DNA of 37,017 nucleotides from Candidatus Pelagibacter sp. Lineage in GTDB: Bacteria; Pseudomonadota; Alphaproteobacteria; Pelagibacterales; Pelagibacteraceae. The position numbers and the translations under genes were made by a program. Positions 28,966 through 36,848 of the stretch are shown here, one piece after another. Below the pieces are notes generated by a model. That model had not been told where the DNA came from, did no database searches, and saw nothing but the letters and a program-made list of their open reading frames with translations. Location: contig PAGZ01000012.1 of assembly GCA_002704625.1 (NCBI GenBank), positions 1 through 37,017 of the forward strand, given 5' to 3'. The first letter of the stretch is position 1. Each line of letters begins with the position of its first letter.

Positions 28966-30159
28966 ATGTCTGATTTAAAATTTTTTTCTAATGATATTCC
29001 TGTCAGCGGGAAACGTGTAGTTGTTCGGCTGGACCTTAATGTTCCAATAAATAATTCAAAAATAGATGACGATACTAGAATTAAAATTGTTGAGCCTTTT
29101 ATAAATAAATTGATTGAAAATAAAGCAAAAATTATTTTATTGTCCCATCTAGGGAGGCCAAAAGGAAAGATAATTTCAGAATTATCGCTTAAACCAATAT
29201 TTAATCATCTAGAAACAAAATTAAAAAGTAAAATTTATTTTTATCAAAAAAAAATCGACGATAAAGCGGTTGATGCTTCTAAACAGTTAAAGCCTGGTGA
29301 GGTTTTGTTAATTGAAAATATTCGTTTTTTCAAAGAGGAGGAAAACGACGATGAAGCTTTTGCAAAAACTCTTTCAAAACTTGGTGATATTTATATAAAC
29401 GAAGCATTTTCTTGCTCTCACAGAAAACAAGCATCTATACATAAAGTAACTAAATTTATTGATAGTTATGGGGGCCCAAATCTTGAAAAAGAAATTAAAT
29501 CGATTGATTTAATAATAAAAAATAAAAAAAAACCGGTCACTTGTATTATTGGTGGCTCAAAAGTATCAAGTAAAATAAATATTTTATCAAAATTATTAGA
29601 AAATGCAGATAATCTAGTAATTGTTGGAGCCATGGCAAATAATTTTCTTAAATTTAGAGGTGTGAATGTTGGAGCCTCTCTAGTTGAAAATGAGTCAGAA
29701 AATATCGTAAAAAATTTAAATAATTTAGCAGATAAGAATAAATGTAATATCATCATTCCTGTAGATTGTAATACATCATCCAGTATGGGAGGAAAATCTT
29801 TTTATAAATCCTTAGACGAAATAAGTTCAGAAGATATTATTTTGGACATTGGTAAAAAAACTGTAGATTTAATAAATAAAACTATAGATAATTCTAATAC
29901 GGTATTTTGGAATGGGCCAGCGGGATATTATGAGAATAAAAATTTTTCAATCGGTTCCTTGTCTATAGCAAAAAAAATTGCCGAAAATACAAAATCAAAG
30001 TCACTAATATCAATTGTCGGTGGTGGAGATACAGTCGCTGCAATTAAAAGCGCTGGACTAGAAAAGGTTTTTACACATTTATCAACAGCAGGTGGTGCTT
30101 TTCTGGAATCTCTTGAAGGTAAAGAGTTACCTGGTGTAAAAGTATTAAGAAGAAATTAA
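28966..30159 (+). CDS. pgk: Phosphoglycerate kinase
   Basis: Glycolytic/gluconeogenic transfer of phosphate between 1,3-bisphosphoglycerate and ADP. VVVRLDLNVP near residue 20, LLSHLGRPKGK near 60, the hinge motif GGSKVSSKI near 197 and the nucleotide-binding VGGGDTVAAIKSAG towards the C-terminus are all visible. Length of 397 residues is typical. It sits between tkt and the class I aldolase gene with short spacers (8 and 5 bases), suggesting co-transcription of central carbon enzymes. Confidence 0.98.
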   Translation: MSDLKFFSNDIPVSGKRVVVRLDLNVPINNSKIDDDTRIKIVEPFINKLIENKAKIILLSHLGRPKGKIISELSLKPIFNHLETKLKSKIYFYQKKIDDKAVDASKQLKPGEVLLIENIRFFKEEENDDEAFAKTLSKLGDIYINEAFSCSHRKQASIHKVTKFIDSYGGPNLEKEIKSIDLIIKNKKKPVTCIIGGSKVSSKINILSKLLENADNLVIVGAMANNFLKFRGVNVGASLVENESENIVKNLNNLADKNKCNIIIPVDCNTSSSMGGKSFYKSLDEISSEDIILDIGKKTVDLINKTIDNSNTVFWNGPAGYYENKNFSIGSLSIAKKIAENTKSKSLISIVGGGDTVAAIKSAGLEKVFTHLSTAGGAFLESLEGKELPGVKVLRRN

Positions 30160-30164
30160 AATTT

Positions 30165-31181
30165 ATGAGTATTGAAGAAATAGCAAAACAGATGGTAACA
30201 AAAGGCAAAGGAATACTCGCTGCCGATGAAAGTACTGGCACAATGGAAAAAAGATTAAAAAATGTAAATGTAGAATGTACTGAAAAAAATAGACTTCATT
30301 TTAGAGAAACTCTTTTCTCATCTAGCTCAATGAATACATCTATAAGTGGTGTGATATTATTTGACGAAACCTTGAGACAAACTTCAAGTAGCGGAGTTCA
30401 GATACCTGAATTAATAAAAAAAAACGGATCTATTCCAGGAATTAAAGTTGATAAAGGAGCAAAGCTTTTGGCTGGATCAGATAAAGAAAAAATCACAGAG
30501 GGACTGGACGGTTTGAGAGAAAGAATGGAAGAATATTATAAATTAGGAGCTAGATTTGCTAAATGGCGTGCTGTCTATTCGATTTCGTCTGAACATCCGA
30601 GTGAACAATGTATAAAATCTAATGCTCACGCTTTAGCAAGATACGCAGGGATAGTTCAAGAAGCAAAAATGGTTCCGATAGTAGAACCTGAAGTTTTAAT
30701 GGATGGGGACCATACAATTGATAAGTGCTACGATGTTACCAGTAGAGTTTTGGTTGAGTGCTATAAAGAGCTTGATATTCAAAACGTTAATCTTAAAGGA
30801 ACAGTTCTTAAACCTAACATGATACTTCCTGGTAAAGACTGCAAACAAAAAGCTACTACAGAAGAAATAGCCAAAAAAACATTACAGTGTCTAAAAAAAA
30901 ACGTACCAACTGACGTTCCTGGTGTTGCATTTCTTTCTGGTGGTCAAAGTGAGATAGAAGCAACACAAAATTTAAATGCCATAAACAAAATTAATAATAC
31001 ATCTTTTAAATTTACTTTCTCTTACGGTAGAGCTTTGCAACAATCAGCTTTAAAAACGTGGGCAAAGTCAATGAACGATAAAAGCAAAATCCAAAAAGTT
31101 TTCGACCATAGGGCTAAAATGAATGGCGCTTCAACAGAAGCAAAATGGAATGAAAAGCTTGAGCAAAGTTTTGTAGCTTAA
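30165..31181 (+). CDS. Class I fructose-bisphosphate aldolase
   Basis: Schiff-base aldolase cleaving or forming fructose-1,6-bisphosphate. The sequence is of the animal/plant-like class I family: KGILAADESTGT at residues 15-26, the acid/base pair E174/E176 in PIVEPEVLMDGDH, and the Schiff-base lysine K216 in VLKPNM. AFLSGGQSEIEA and the FSYGRALQ motif in the C-terminal part complete the pattern. Length is 338 residues, slightly shorter than rabbit muscle aldolase. It differs from the zinc-dependent class II aldolase found at this locus in many proteobacteria. Confidence 0.95.
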   Translation: MSIEEIAKQMVTKGKGILAADESTGTMEKRLKNVNVECTEKNRLHFRETLFSSSSMNTSISGVILFDETLRQTSSSGVQIPELIKKNGSIPGIKVDKGAKLLAGSDKEKITEGLDGLRERMEEYYKLGARFAKWRAVYSISSEHPSEQCIKSNAHALARYAGIVQEAKMVPIVEPEVLMDGDHTIDKCYDVTSRVLVECYKELDIQNVNLKGTVLKPNMILPGKDCKQKATTEEIAKKTLQCLKKNVPTDVPGVAFLSGGQSEIEATQNLNAINKINNTSFKFTFSYGRALQQSALKTWAKSMNDKSKIQKVFDHRAKMNGASTEAKWNEKLEQSFVA

Positions 31182-31183
31182 AA

Positions 31184-31786
31184 TTGAGAAGATTTTTATA
31201 TCTCATATCTCCCAACAGAATAGATGAAAACTTCTATAAAAGTCTAAATGAAGCCCTAAGTACAAATAAAGTTAAATATTTTCAATTAAGACTCAAAAAA
31301 TACTCAAATCAAAAGTTAATAAAAATTGGAAAAAAAATTAAATCTATTACAAGAAAACATAAGGTTAAACTCATTATTAACGACTCAGCTTTATTAGCAA
31401 AAAAAATAAACGCGGATGGGTGCCATTTGGGCCAATCTGATGGTTCAATTAATAATGCTAAGAAATTATTGAAAAACAAAGTAATAGGCATTACTTGCCA
31501 TGGATCTCGGAAATTAATTTTAAGTGCAATAAAAAAAAAACCAAGCTACTTGGCATTGGGATCATTTTTCAAATCAAAACTAAAACCCAATGCAAAAAAG
31601 GCTTCTAAAAATTTAATAGCATGGACAAGACTGAGAACAAATTTACAAATTGTTGCTATTGGTGGAATTAATAATAGAAATTATAAAAGTTTAATAAAAT
31701 TTGGGGTAAATTATCTTGCAATATCAAGTTATATTTGGAATAACCCACGCTTAAAACCAAAAGATGCTATAAAAAAGTTTAAATGA
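31184..31786 (+). CDS. thiE: Thiamine-phosphate synthase, divergent
   Basis: Expected to join HMP-diphosphate and thiazole phosphate to thiamine phosphate. Landmarks are FQLRLK at 33-38 (LReK-like), LIINDSALLAKKINADGCHLGQSD (63-86), GITCHGS at 102-108, YLALGSFFKSKLKP around 122 and VAIGGI at 157-162. Several normally strict positions vary, for example the usual F/GPIFPT loop reads GSFFKS, so the protein is a divergent member. The start is TTG at 31184, three bases after the aldolase stop. Its stop overlaps the efp ATG (ATGA). With thiD it suggests precursor salvage. Confidence 0.82.
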   Translation: MRRFLYLISPNRIDENFYKSLNEALSTNKVKYFQLRLKKYSNQKLIKIGKKIKSITRKHKVKLIINDSALLAKKINADGCHLGQSDGSINNAKKLLKNKVIGITCHGSRKLILSAIKKKPSYLALGSFFKSKLKPNAKKASKNLIAWTRLRTNLQIVAIGGINNRNYKSLIKFGVNYLAISSYIWNNPRLKPKDAIKKFK

Positions 31787-32346
31787 AAATACAAGGAAAT
31801 GAAATTAAACCAGGTATGATCATTGAGTTTAATAATGATCATTGGACAGTTCTTAAAGCTCAACATGTTAAGCCTGGTAAAGGTGGTGCTTTCAATCAAG
31901 TAGAGTTAAAGAGCCTTACAAAAGGCACTAAGCTTAATCAAAGATTTCGTTCCAGTGAAAATGTAGAAAGAGCTCAACTTGAAGAAAAAGAATTTAATTT
32001 TTTATATTCTGACGACACTGGCTGGTATTTTATGGATCCAGAGAACTTTGAACAAATTTCAATTAAAAAAGAATTAGTGGGAAATAAGCTAAATCTCCTA
32101 AGTGAAAATTTAAAAGTGACGATATCTTTTCTTGAGGAAAATCCGTTATCCATAGATTTACCAACAAATATAGAATGTGAAATTATTAGCACTGAGGGTG
32201 TGGTTAAAGGTCAAACTGCTGCCTCTTCTTATAAACCAGCAAAATTAAAAAACGGGCTGGATATTATGGTTCCTCCTTTTATAGAGGAAGGAAACAAAAT
32301 AATTTTAGATAGTAGAACATTGGAGTATGTTAAAAAAATAAATTAA
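31783..32346 (+). CDS. efp: Elongation factor P
   Basis: Rescues ribosomes stalled at polyproline motifs. Three beta-barrel domains in 187 residues; domain I starts KIQGNEIKPGMIIEFN and carries the loop KPGKGGAF with K33 at the position of E. coli K34, the site of beta-lysylation where EpmA/EpmB exist. The C-terminal domain ends in the typical FIEEGNKIILDSRTLEYVKKI pattern. Whether the lysine is modified here cannot be told. Its start overlaps thiE and its stop overlaps the following phosphatase gene by one base (TAATG). Confidence 0.97.
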   Translation: MKIQGNEIKPGMIIEFNNDHWTVLKAQHVKPGKGGAFNQVELKSLTKGTKLNQRFRSSENVERAQLEEKEFNFLYSDDTGWYFMDPENFEQISIKKELVGNKLNLLSENLKVTISFLEENPLSIDLPTNIECEIISTEGVVKGQTAASSYKPAKLKNGLDIMVPPFIEEGNKIILDSRTLEYVKKIN

Positions 32347-33125
32347 TGAAAATAAAGTCTGCCCAATTCAATTTAATGTATAGAGCTTGTATGAAGGCCT
32401 CAAAGGTGATTATCAGAGATTTTGGCGAAATAGAAAAACTCCAAGTTTCCGAAAAAGGTCCAGGCGACTTTGTTACAGCTTCAGATAAAAGGGCGGAAAA
32501 AATTATTATTAATGAATTAAGTAAATCAGAATATTCTTTTTTGACAGAAGAGACTGGAACAATTAATGGTAAGGAAAAAGATAAAAGATGGATTATTGAC
32601 CCCATAGATGGAACCTTTAATTTTCTCAATGGTTTGCCTCATTTTGCTATCTCAGTTGCTTATGAAGAAAATTCAGAAATAAAATCTGGAATTATATTTG
32701 ATCCAATAAAAGACGAAATGTTCTTTGCCGAAAAAGGGAACGGAGCTTATTTAAATAATACTAGATTAAGAGTCTCAAATAAATCGGAGTTTAAAAATAC
32801 TTGTTTAGTAACTGGAGGGCCAAAATCAGCTAGCAAAATAAAAGAGTCAATACTTGATGAATATAAAAAACTTTCTATGAAAACAAATGCTCATATAAGA
32901 AAATCCGGAAGTGCGGCGTTGGACCTAGCGTATGTTGCTGCTGGTAGGTATGATGGATACTGGCAAAGAGAAATAAATTACTGGGATATAGCTGCGGGCA
33001 TAATTCTTGTTAAAGAATCTGGTGGATTTATTGAAACCATCAAAGGTGGGGAATTTGATAGCGAAAAAGTTGATATTGTTGCAAGCAACTCAAAAATACA
33101 TAAGGAATTAAGAAATTTGTTATAA
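32346..33125 (+). CDS. suhB: Inositol monophosphatase family protein (SuhB-like)
   Basis: Mg-dependent, lithium-sensitive-type phosphatase acting on inositol phosphate or related sugar phosphates. Metal ligands appear in GPGDFVTASDKRAE (38-51), EE at 68-69, DPIDGTFNFLNG at 85-96 and the C-terminal YWDIAAGIILV near residue 218. Length of 259 residues fits. The efp-suhB order is common in alphaproteobacteria. Substrate may be myo-inositol-1-phosphate, and SuhB proteins can also join rRNA antitermination complexes in some bacteria; neither is shown here. Confidence 0.93.
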   Translation: MKIKSAQFNLMYRACMKASKVIIRDFGEIEKLQVSEKGPGDFVTASDKRAEKIIINELSKSEYSFLTEETGTINGKEKDKRWIIDPIDGTFNFLNGLPHFAISVAYEENSEIKSGIIFDPIKDEMFFAEKGNGAYLNNTRLRVSNKSEFKNTCLVTGGPKSASKIKESILDEYKKLSMKTNAHIRKSGSAALDLAYVAAGRYDGYWQREINYWDIAAGIILVKESGGFIETIKGGEFDSEKVDIVASNSKIHKELRNLL

Positions 33126-33132
33126 AAAAATA

Positions 33133-33159
33133 TTGAGCAAGTCATTATATTATTATAAT
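33133..33159 (+). promoter_or_regulatory. Candidate promoter for rpmE
   Basis: TTGAGC at 33133-33138 and a perfect TATAAT at 33154-33159 are separated by 15 bases, short of the ideal 17. The -10 ends ten bases before the rpmE ATG, so the transcript would be nearly leaderless. No Shine-Dalgarno precedes rpmE. The 44-base gap after the phosphatase gene is otherwise featureless. Confidence 0.4.
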
Positions 33160-33169
33160 AATCTCTAAA

Positions 33170-33397
33170 ATGAAAAAAAAAATTCATCCAAATTATCACA
33201 AAATTAATGTCGTAATGACAGATGGGTCTAAATTTGAGACCATGTCTACCTGGGGAAAAGAAGGAGATACTTTAAAGTTAGATATTGATCCAAAATCTCA
33301 CTCGGCATGGACAGGTGGAAGTCAAAAGATTTTAGATAAAGGTCGTGTTAGCAAATACAATAAAAAATTCAGTAATTTAAGAAAACAAAAGAGCTAG
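33170..33397 (+). CDS. rpmE: 50S ribosomal protein L31
   Basis: Small protein bridging the 50S and 30S subunits. The start [19 protein letters not shown] and the mid-segment [11 protein letters not shown] are characteristic of L31. No cysteines are present, so it is the zinc-free (C-minus) form. Length is 75 residues. It is followed four bases later by the DUF1013 gene, a pairing often seen in alphaproteobacteria. Confidence 0.94.
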   Translation: MKKKIHPNYHKINVVMTDGSKFETMSTWGKEGDTLKLDIDPKSHSAWTGGSQKILDKGRVSKYNKKFSNLRKQKS

Positions 33398-33401
33398 GTT
33401 T

Positions 33402-34022
33402 ATGTCAGAAGCGCCATTTATGCCAAAAGCAACTGCTGTTTGGCTTGTTACAAATACCACACTAAGTTTTAAACAAATTGCAAATTTTTGTAATTTGCAT
33501 GAGCTTGAAGTGAAAGGAATAGCTGACGGTGATGTTGCCAAAGGTATAAAAGCTTATAATCCAATTTTGGCAGGACAATTAACTCGTGAAGAAATTGACC
33601 TGAGTTCTAAAGATCAAAATAGACCTCTCAATCTTACAAAAAAAAATCAGGAAGTTGTTGTTTCTAAAGAAAGAAAAAAAGCAAGATACACGCCTTTGTC
33701 TAAAAGAAAAGATAGGCCAGACTCAGTTCTTTGGTTAGTAAAAAATTTTTCTCAATTATCTGATGGACAAATTGCCAAAATGGTTGGAAGTACCAAGGGG
33801 ACAGTCGGTTTGATAAGAAACAGATCTTATTGGAACCTCTCAAGTCTGACAGCGAAAGATCCTGTTATATTGGGTTTGTGTAGTCAATTGCAGTTTGAAA
33901 AAGCAGTTGAGAAAGCTGATAGAAGAGTTAAGAGAGAGAAAAAGTTAAAAGAAAAAGAACAAAAGTTAAAAGAAAAAGAGCAAAACTTAAATAAAGAGGA
34001 GAGTTCAAATGAAGTCAATTAA
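33402..34022 (+). CDS. DUF1013 family putative transcriptional regulator
   Basis: An alphaproteobacteria-specific family (DUF1013, PF06242), thought to act in cell-cycle transcription. The opening APFMPKATAVWLVTNTTLSFKQIA and a second block RPDSVLWLVKNFSQLSDGQIAKMVGSTKGTVGLIRNR (about 105-142) look like two repeats of a helix-turn-helix-type module. The C-terminus from about 180 is a K/E-rich helix with a seven-residue tandem repeat EKEQKLK, matching a 21-base DNA repeat near 33941-33982. Length is 206 residues. It overlaps purE by 14 bases. DNA binding is inferred from the fold-like pattern only. Confidence 0.88.
   Translation: MSEAPFMPKATAVWLVTNTTLSFKQIANFCNLHELEVKGIADGDVAKGIKAYNPILAGQLTREEIDLSSKDQNRPLNLTKKNQEVVVSKERKKARYTPLSKRKDRPDSVLWLVKNFSQLSDGQIAKMVGSTKGTVGLIRNRSYWNLSSLTAKDPVILGLCSQLQFEKAVEKADRRVKREKKLKEKEQKLKEKEQNLNKEESSNEVN
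33941..33982 (+). repeat. 21-base tandem repeat inside the DUF1013 gene
   Basis: Two near-identical 21-base units encode the peptide LKEKEQK twice, followed by a decayed third unit (33983 onwards, encoding NLNKEES). The repeat extends the K/E-rich C-terminal helix in register, so the reading frame is kept. Confidence 0.75.
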
Positions 34023-34500
34023 AAATCCAACAGTGGGTATAATAATGGGCAGTAAGTCTGACTGGAAAAATGTTATGGAACACTGTAGTGAGATTTTGAA
34101 AGAATTTGGTATTAATCACGATGTAAGAGTAATATCAGCTCATAGAACTCCAAAAAGATTAGAAAGATTTATTTCTGAGGCTGAAAAAAAAAATTATGAA
34201 GTAATTATTGCGGCAGCTGGAGGCGCAGCACACTTGGCTGGTGTTACGGCTGCTTTAACAACTATACCTGTTCTAGGTGTACCAATGCCAAGTGTTACAA
34301 ATGGTGTGGACAGCCTTTATTCTACTGTGCAGATGCCAGCTGGCGTTCCAGTTGCAACTTTAGCTATTGGAAAAGCCGGAGCTAAAAATTCAGCATTATT
34401 TGCGATTGCTATTTTAAGTCTTAAATATCCAAAAATTAGTCAAAAATTAAAAAAATATAGATCTGATTTTGAAAGTACAATTCCAAAAAGACCTTATTAA
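34009..34500 (+). CDS. purE: N5-carboxyaminoimidazole ribonucleotide mutase (PurE)
   Basis: Class I PurE converts N5-CAIR to CAIR in purine synthesis. GSKSDW at 14-19, the catalytic histidine H45 in SAHRTP (43-48) and the glycine-rich AAAGGAAHLAGVTAALT stretch near 68 are diagnostic. Length is 163 residues. A good Shine-Dalgarno GAGGAG (33996-34001) inside the DUF1013 gene lies seven bases before the ATG, which overlaps that gene by 14 bases. purK, its usual partner, is not next to it. Confidence 0.97.
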   Translation: MKSIKNPTVGIIMGSKSDWKNVMEHCSEILKEFGINHDVRVISAHRTPKRLERFISEAEKKNYEVIIAAAGGAAHLAGVTAALTTIPVLGVPMPSVTNGVDSLYSTVQMPAGVPVATLAIGKAGAKNSALFAIAILSLKYPKISQKLKKYRSDFESTIPKRPY

Positions 34501-34552
34501 ATCACATATAGACAATATCGGTACATCGTGATAACTAGCACATTGAAATTAC

Positions 34553-34557
34553 GGAGG
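34553..34557 (+). promoter_or_regulatory. Shine-Dalgarno deciding the rpsU start
   Basis: GGAGG lies four bases upstream of the ATT at 34562. The frame is closed by a TGA at 34544-34546, and between that stop and the S21 conserved start there is no ATG, GTG or TTG. The Shine-Dalgarno therefore points to ATT as the initiator. The 61-base gap after purE holds no clear promoter or terminator. Confidence 0.7.
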
Positions 34558-34561
34558 ATTT

Positions 34562-34756
34562 ATTAAAATAGACGTAAAAGATAACAATGTTGAACAGGCT
34601 TTAAGAATTCTTAAGAGAAAGCTTCAAAAAGAAGGTTTTTTTAAAATTATAAAAATGAAAAGTAATTATGAAAAACCATCTGAAAGAAAAAAAAGAATCA
34701 AACTTGAAAATCTTAAAAGAGTAAAAAAATTCCAACGTCTAAGAAATAGAATATAA
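34562..34756 (+). CDS. rpsU: 30S ribosomal protein S21, AUU-initiated
   Basis: Small basic protein of the 30S platform. The translation is I/M-KIDVKDNNVEQALRILKR, then KLQKEGFFKIIKMKSNYEKP, then SERKKRIKLENL, matching the S21 pattern (VxdNNveqALrxLKrklqkEG...YEKPSerr) in 64 residues with a lysine/arginine-rich tail. No ATG, GTG or TTG is available at the N-terminus; ATT at 34562, four bases after GGAGG, is the best start and keeps the conserved second residue K. It is followed 27 bases later by a cold-shock gene. AUU starts are rare and known best from infC, where they allow feedback by IF3. Confidence 0.9.
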   Translation: MKIDVKDNNVEQALRILKRKLQKEGFFKIIKMKSNYEKPSERKKRIKLENLKRVKKFQRLRNRI

Positions 34757-34783
34757 CCTCCCAAAAAATTACAGGAGAATACT

Positions 34784-34996
34784 ATGCCTTCAGGAAAGGT
34801 TAAGTGGTTTAATTCTAAAAAAGGATACGGCTTTATTACGCTTGATGATGATAGCCAAAAAGACGTTTTTTTACATGTTTCTGCGCTTGAGAAATCAAAA
34901 TTTAGAATTTTAAAGGAAAATCAAAAAATACAATTTGAAATAAAAGAAGAACGGGGTAAGTTACAGGCCATAAATTTAAAGAGGCCAAAAAATTAA
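34784..34996 (+). CDS. Cold-shock domain protein, CspA family
   Basis: Small RNA/ssDNA-binding beta-barrel acting as an RNA chaperone. RNP1 KGYGFI is at residues 13-18 and RNP2 DVFLHV at 27-32, preceded by GKVKWFNSKK. Length is 70 residues. A Shine-Dalgarno AGGAG (34773-34777) lies six bases before the ATG. It sits between rpsU and tRNA-fMet, all on the plus strand and closely spaced, which suggests one translation-related transcript. Cold-inducibility cannot be judged; no long 5-prime leader is present. Confidence 0.95.
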   Translation: MPSGKVKWFNSKKGYGFITLDDDSQKDVFLHVSALEKSKFRILKENQKIQFEIKEERGKLQAINLKRPKN

Positions 34997-35000
34997 ATAT

Positions 35001-35077
<77 letters not shown>

Positions 35078-35079
35078 AC

Positions 35080-35098
35080 TAATCAATACGTTTGATTA
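35080..35098. terminator. Weak hairpin after tRNA-fMet, possible terminator
   Basis: A seven-base inverted repeat (TAATCAA, loop TACGT, TTGATTA) lies three bases after the tRNA and overlaps the stop codon of the convergent DUF1907 gene. The stem is AT-rich and there is no clear T-run on either side, so termination is uncertain. Confidence 0.25.
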
Positions 35099-36061
35099 CT
35101 TATTAGCTAATTCTTTATAAATGTTATTGACCCTATACACTTCTTTAGAAATATTAAAATAACCCTCATAATGAATTTCCTTTGGAGTTACATCAAAGTG
35201 ATAATGGCCGGCATCCTTTTCATTATTATAAGAATGAAAATGGGTATGTTCACCTGACTCTCTTAAATTTAATTTTCCTCCAGATGGATCTCCTGTCCAT
35301 AAAACTGAATAACATTGAAGTTCGGAACCAACTGGCTCATAAAACTTTAAAAAATCTTTTGTACATTTCATTAATTTTGGATCGTAGTAATCAACTTTGA
35401 TGTCTTTATAATCAGGTTGAACATGGCTTTTTATTTTTCCTTTTAGAATTCTAAATACCCCAGCTAAAGATACATGTTTATTTTCTGAAATTTTTAAATG
35501 TTTGATTAAAGTAGATCTCATTGATTGGGGTAAGGAACCTTGTTTTCCAGTTCTAATATTAATTTTAATCTTAATCACTTTGCCTTTTTTTCCATCAGAA
35601 AAGTAAATATTTGAGAGACCTCCATGTTTTCTGGCAGAATATTTTTGAACTATACATTTTTTATTTTTATCAACTCTAGCAACAATAGATTTGGACTCAG
35701 AAGTAATTAAATTTTCATTAATGGTAAGCTCCCCACAATGCCCGTCCATGCATGACATTGCACTTGAACCGGCCCCCAGGGCATATGATTTTTCAGAACC
35801 AATTTTTTTTGATATTTCCTCATAGTCGAATTCAGTACCTATAAATTTAGGATCATGCATGTAAGGTTCGCCTCCAACGTCAATGATCTTCTCGTTTCCT
35901 GTGATACCTTCTGCGGGACAACCCCAATCTTTTAAATTTGGGCAATCAACAACCTCTACATTCACCTCTTTATAATTTTCTTTTAAGCCAAGATTTAAAG
36001 CCTCTGCAACCTTATCTAAAGAGGGTGTATCAAATTTTTCACTTTCAATATTTATCTTCAT
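35096..36061 (-). CDS. DUF1907 family protein, C11orf54-like putative ester hydrolase
   Basis: Resembles human C11orf54 (PTD012), a zinc protein with reported ester hydrolase activity on small substrates. Shared features include VEVVDCPNL near residue 36, the VGGEPYM segment near 62, LGAGSSAM near 95, RTGKQG with the following MRSTLIKH near 170-188, GKIKSHVQP near 208, and the metal-site block EHTHFHS...GHYHFDVTPKEIHYEGYF (271-302) with H272, H274, H286 and H288. Length of 321 residues matches the human 315. No signal peptide. It is divergent from the hydratase-like gene with a ten-base gap. The physiological substrate is unknown. Confidence 0.85.
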   Translation of the reverse strand: MKINIESEKFDTPSLDKVAEALNLGLKENYKEVNVEVVDCPNLKDWGCPAEGITGNEKIIDVGGEPYMHDPKFIGTEFDYEEISKKIGSEKSYALGAGSSAMSCMDGHCGELTINENLITSESKSIVARVDKNKKCIVQKYSARKHGGLSNIYFSDGKKGKVIKIKINIRTGKQGSLPQSMRSTLIKHLKISENKHVSLAGVFRILKGKIKSHVQPDYKDIKVDYYDPKLMKCTKDFLKFYEPVGSELQCYSVLWTGDPSGGKLNLRESGEHTHFHSYNNEKDAGHYHFDVTPKEIHYEGYFNISKEVYRVNNIYKELANK

Positions 36062-36071
36062 GTGATTACTT

Positions 36072-36848
36072 ATGGATATGAATACATTAGCAGAAAAATT
36101 AGCAGATGCATGGATAAAAAAAGATTTGATTAAACTTAAATCTGAAGAACTACCAAAAAATAGAGAAGATTCTCATAAAATTCAAAATCAATTTCATACT
36201 GTTTTGAAAAAAAGAACAGTTGGCTGGAAAATTGGATTAGTTTCAAAAAATTTGCAAGATGGAGCAAAAGTCAATGGCCCTATGATAGGAAAAATTATAG
36301 ATGAAACGGTTTTAATGAACCCGTTGAAAGTAGAGTATAGCAAAGTTCCAGATTGTATTCTTGAATGTGAATTTTGTTTAAAATTTTTAGAGGATACAAA
36401 AATGGTACCTGGAGCTGAAAACAAAAAGGGAAACTATGAGGCTTATATAGCATTAGAGCTTGTATCCACAAGAGTACACTCTGACTCTAAAAAGGGTTTA
36501 GATCCTGTAGGAATGATGAACTTGAATATTGCAGATAACGGTGGAGCTGGAGCAATTGTTGTTGGAGACAAAATACAAAATCTTGAAAAAATAAATTTAG
36601 ATTCTATTCAAGTTGAAATAAACTTAAATGGAAAAGTAACTGAGCCATTCTTTAAAGGAGAAAAGAGAGCTGGGCCAATTGAAGCTATTAAGTGTATAAT
36701 TAATGAATTTAAAGATAATCCTGTAACTTTTAAAAAGGGAGATTATTTTATGACTGGTTCGGTTATACAACCATTTAAGGTAAGTAAAGGAGATAAACTT
36801 AAAGTTGACTTTAGAACCTTAGGAAAAATAAATTTAGATTTTATTTAA
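36072..36848 (+). CDS. 2-keto-4-pentenoate hydratase / FAH-like protein
   Basis: Member of the fumarylacetoacetate-hydrolase-fold group that includes MhpD hydratases and 4-oxalocrotonate decarboxylases of meta-cleavage pathways. WKIGLVSK near residue 50, GPMIGKI near 70, the acidic metal site in ILECEFCLKF (about 94-103) and the later GNYEAYIALELVSTRV segment, LNIADNGGAGAIVVG near 155 and GDYFMTGSVIQPF near 225 fit the family. Length of 258 residues matches. It starts ten bases from the divergent DUF1907 gene and its stop overlaps the next gene by one base. Hydratase versus decarboxylase cannot be decided by eye. Confidence 0.82.
   Translation: MDMNTLAEKLADAWIKKDLIKLKSEELPKNREDSHKIQNQFHTVLKKRTVGWKIGLVSKNLQDGAKVNGPMIGKIIDETVLMNPLKVEYSKVPDCILECEFCLKFLEDTKMVPGAENKKGNYEAYIALELVSTRVHSDSKKGLDPVGMMNLNIADNGGAGAIVVGDKIQNLEKINLDSIQVEINLNGKVTEPFFKGEKRAGPIEAIKCIINEFKDNPVTFKKGDYFMTGSVIQPFKVSKGDKLKVDFRTLGKINLDFI

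Noticed and set aside
34501..34552. Possible leader RNA or riboswitch before rpsU
   Set aside because: Only a five-base ATCAC/GTGAT complementarity with a 22-base loop is visible; no known riboswitch pattern was recognised.
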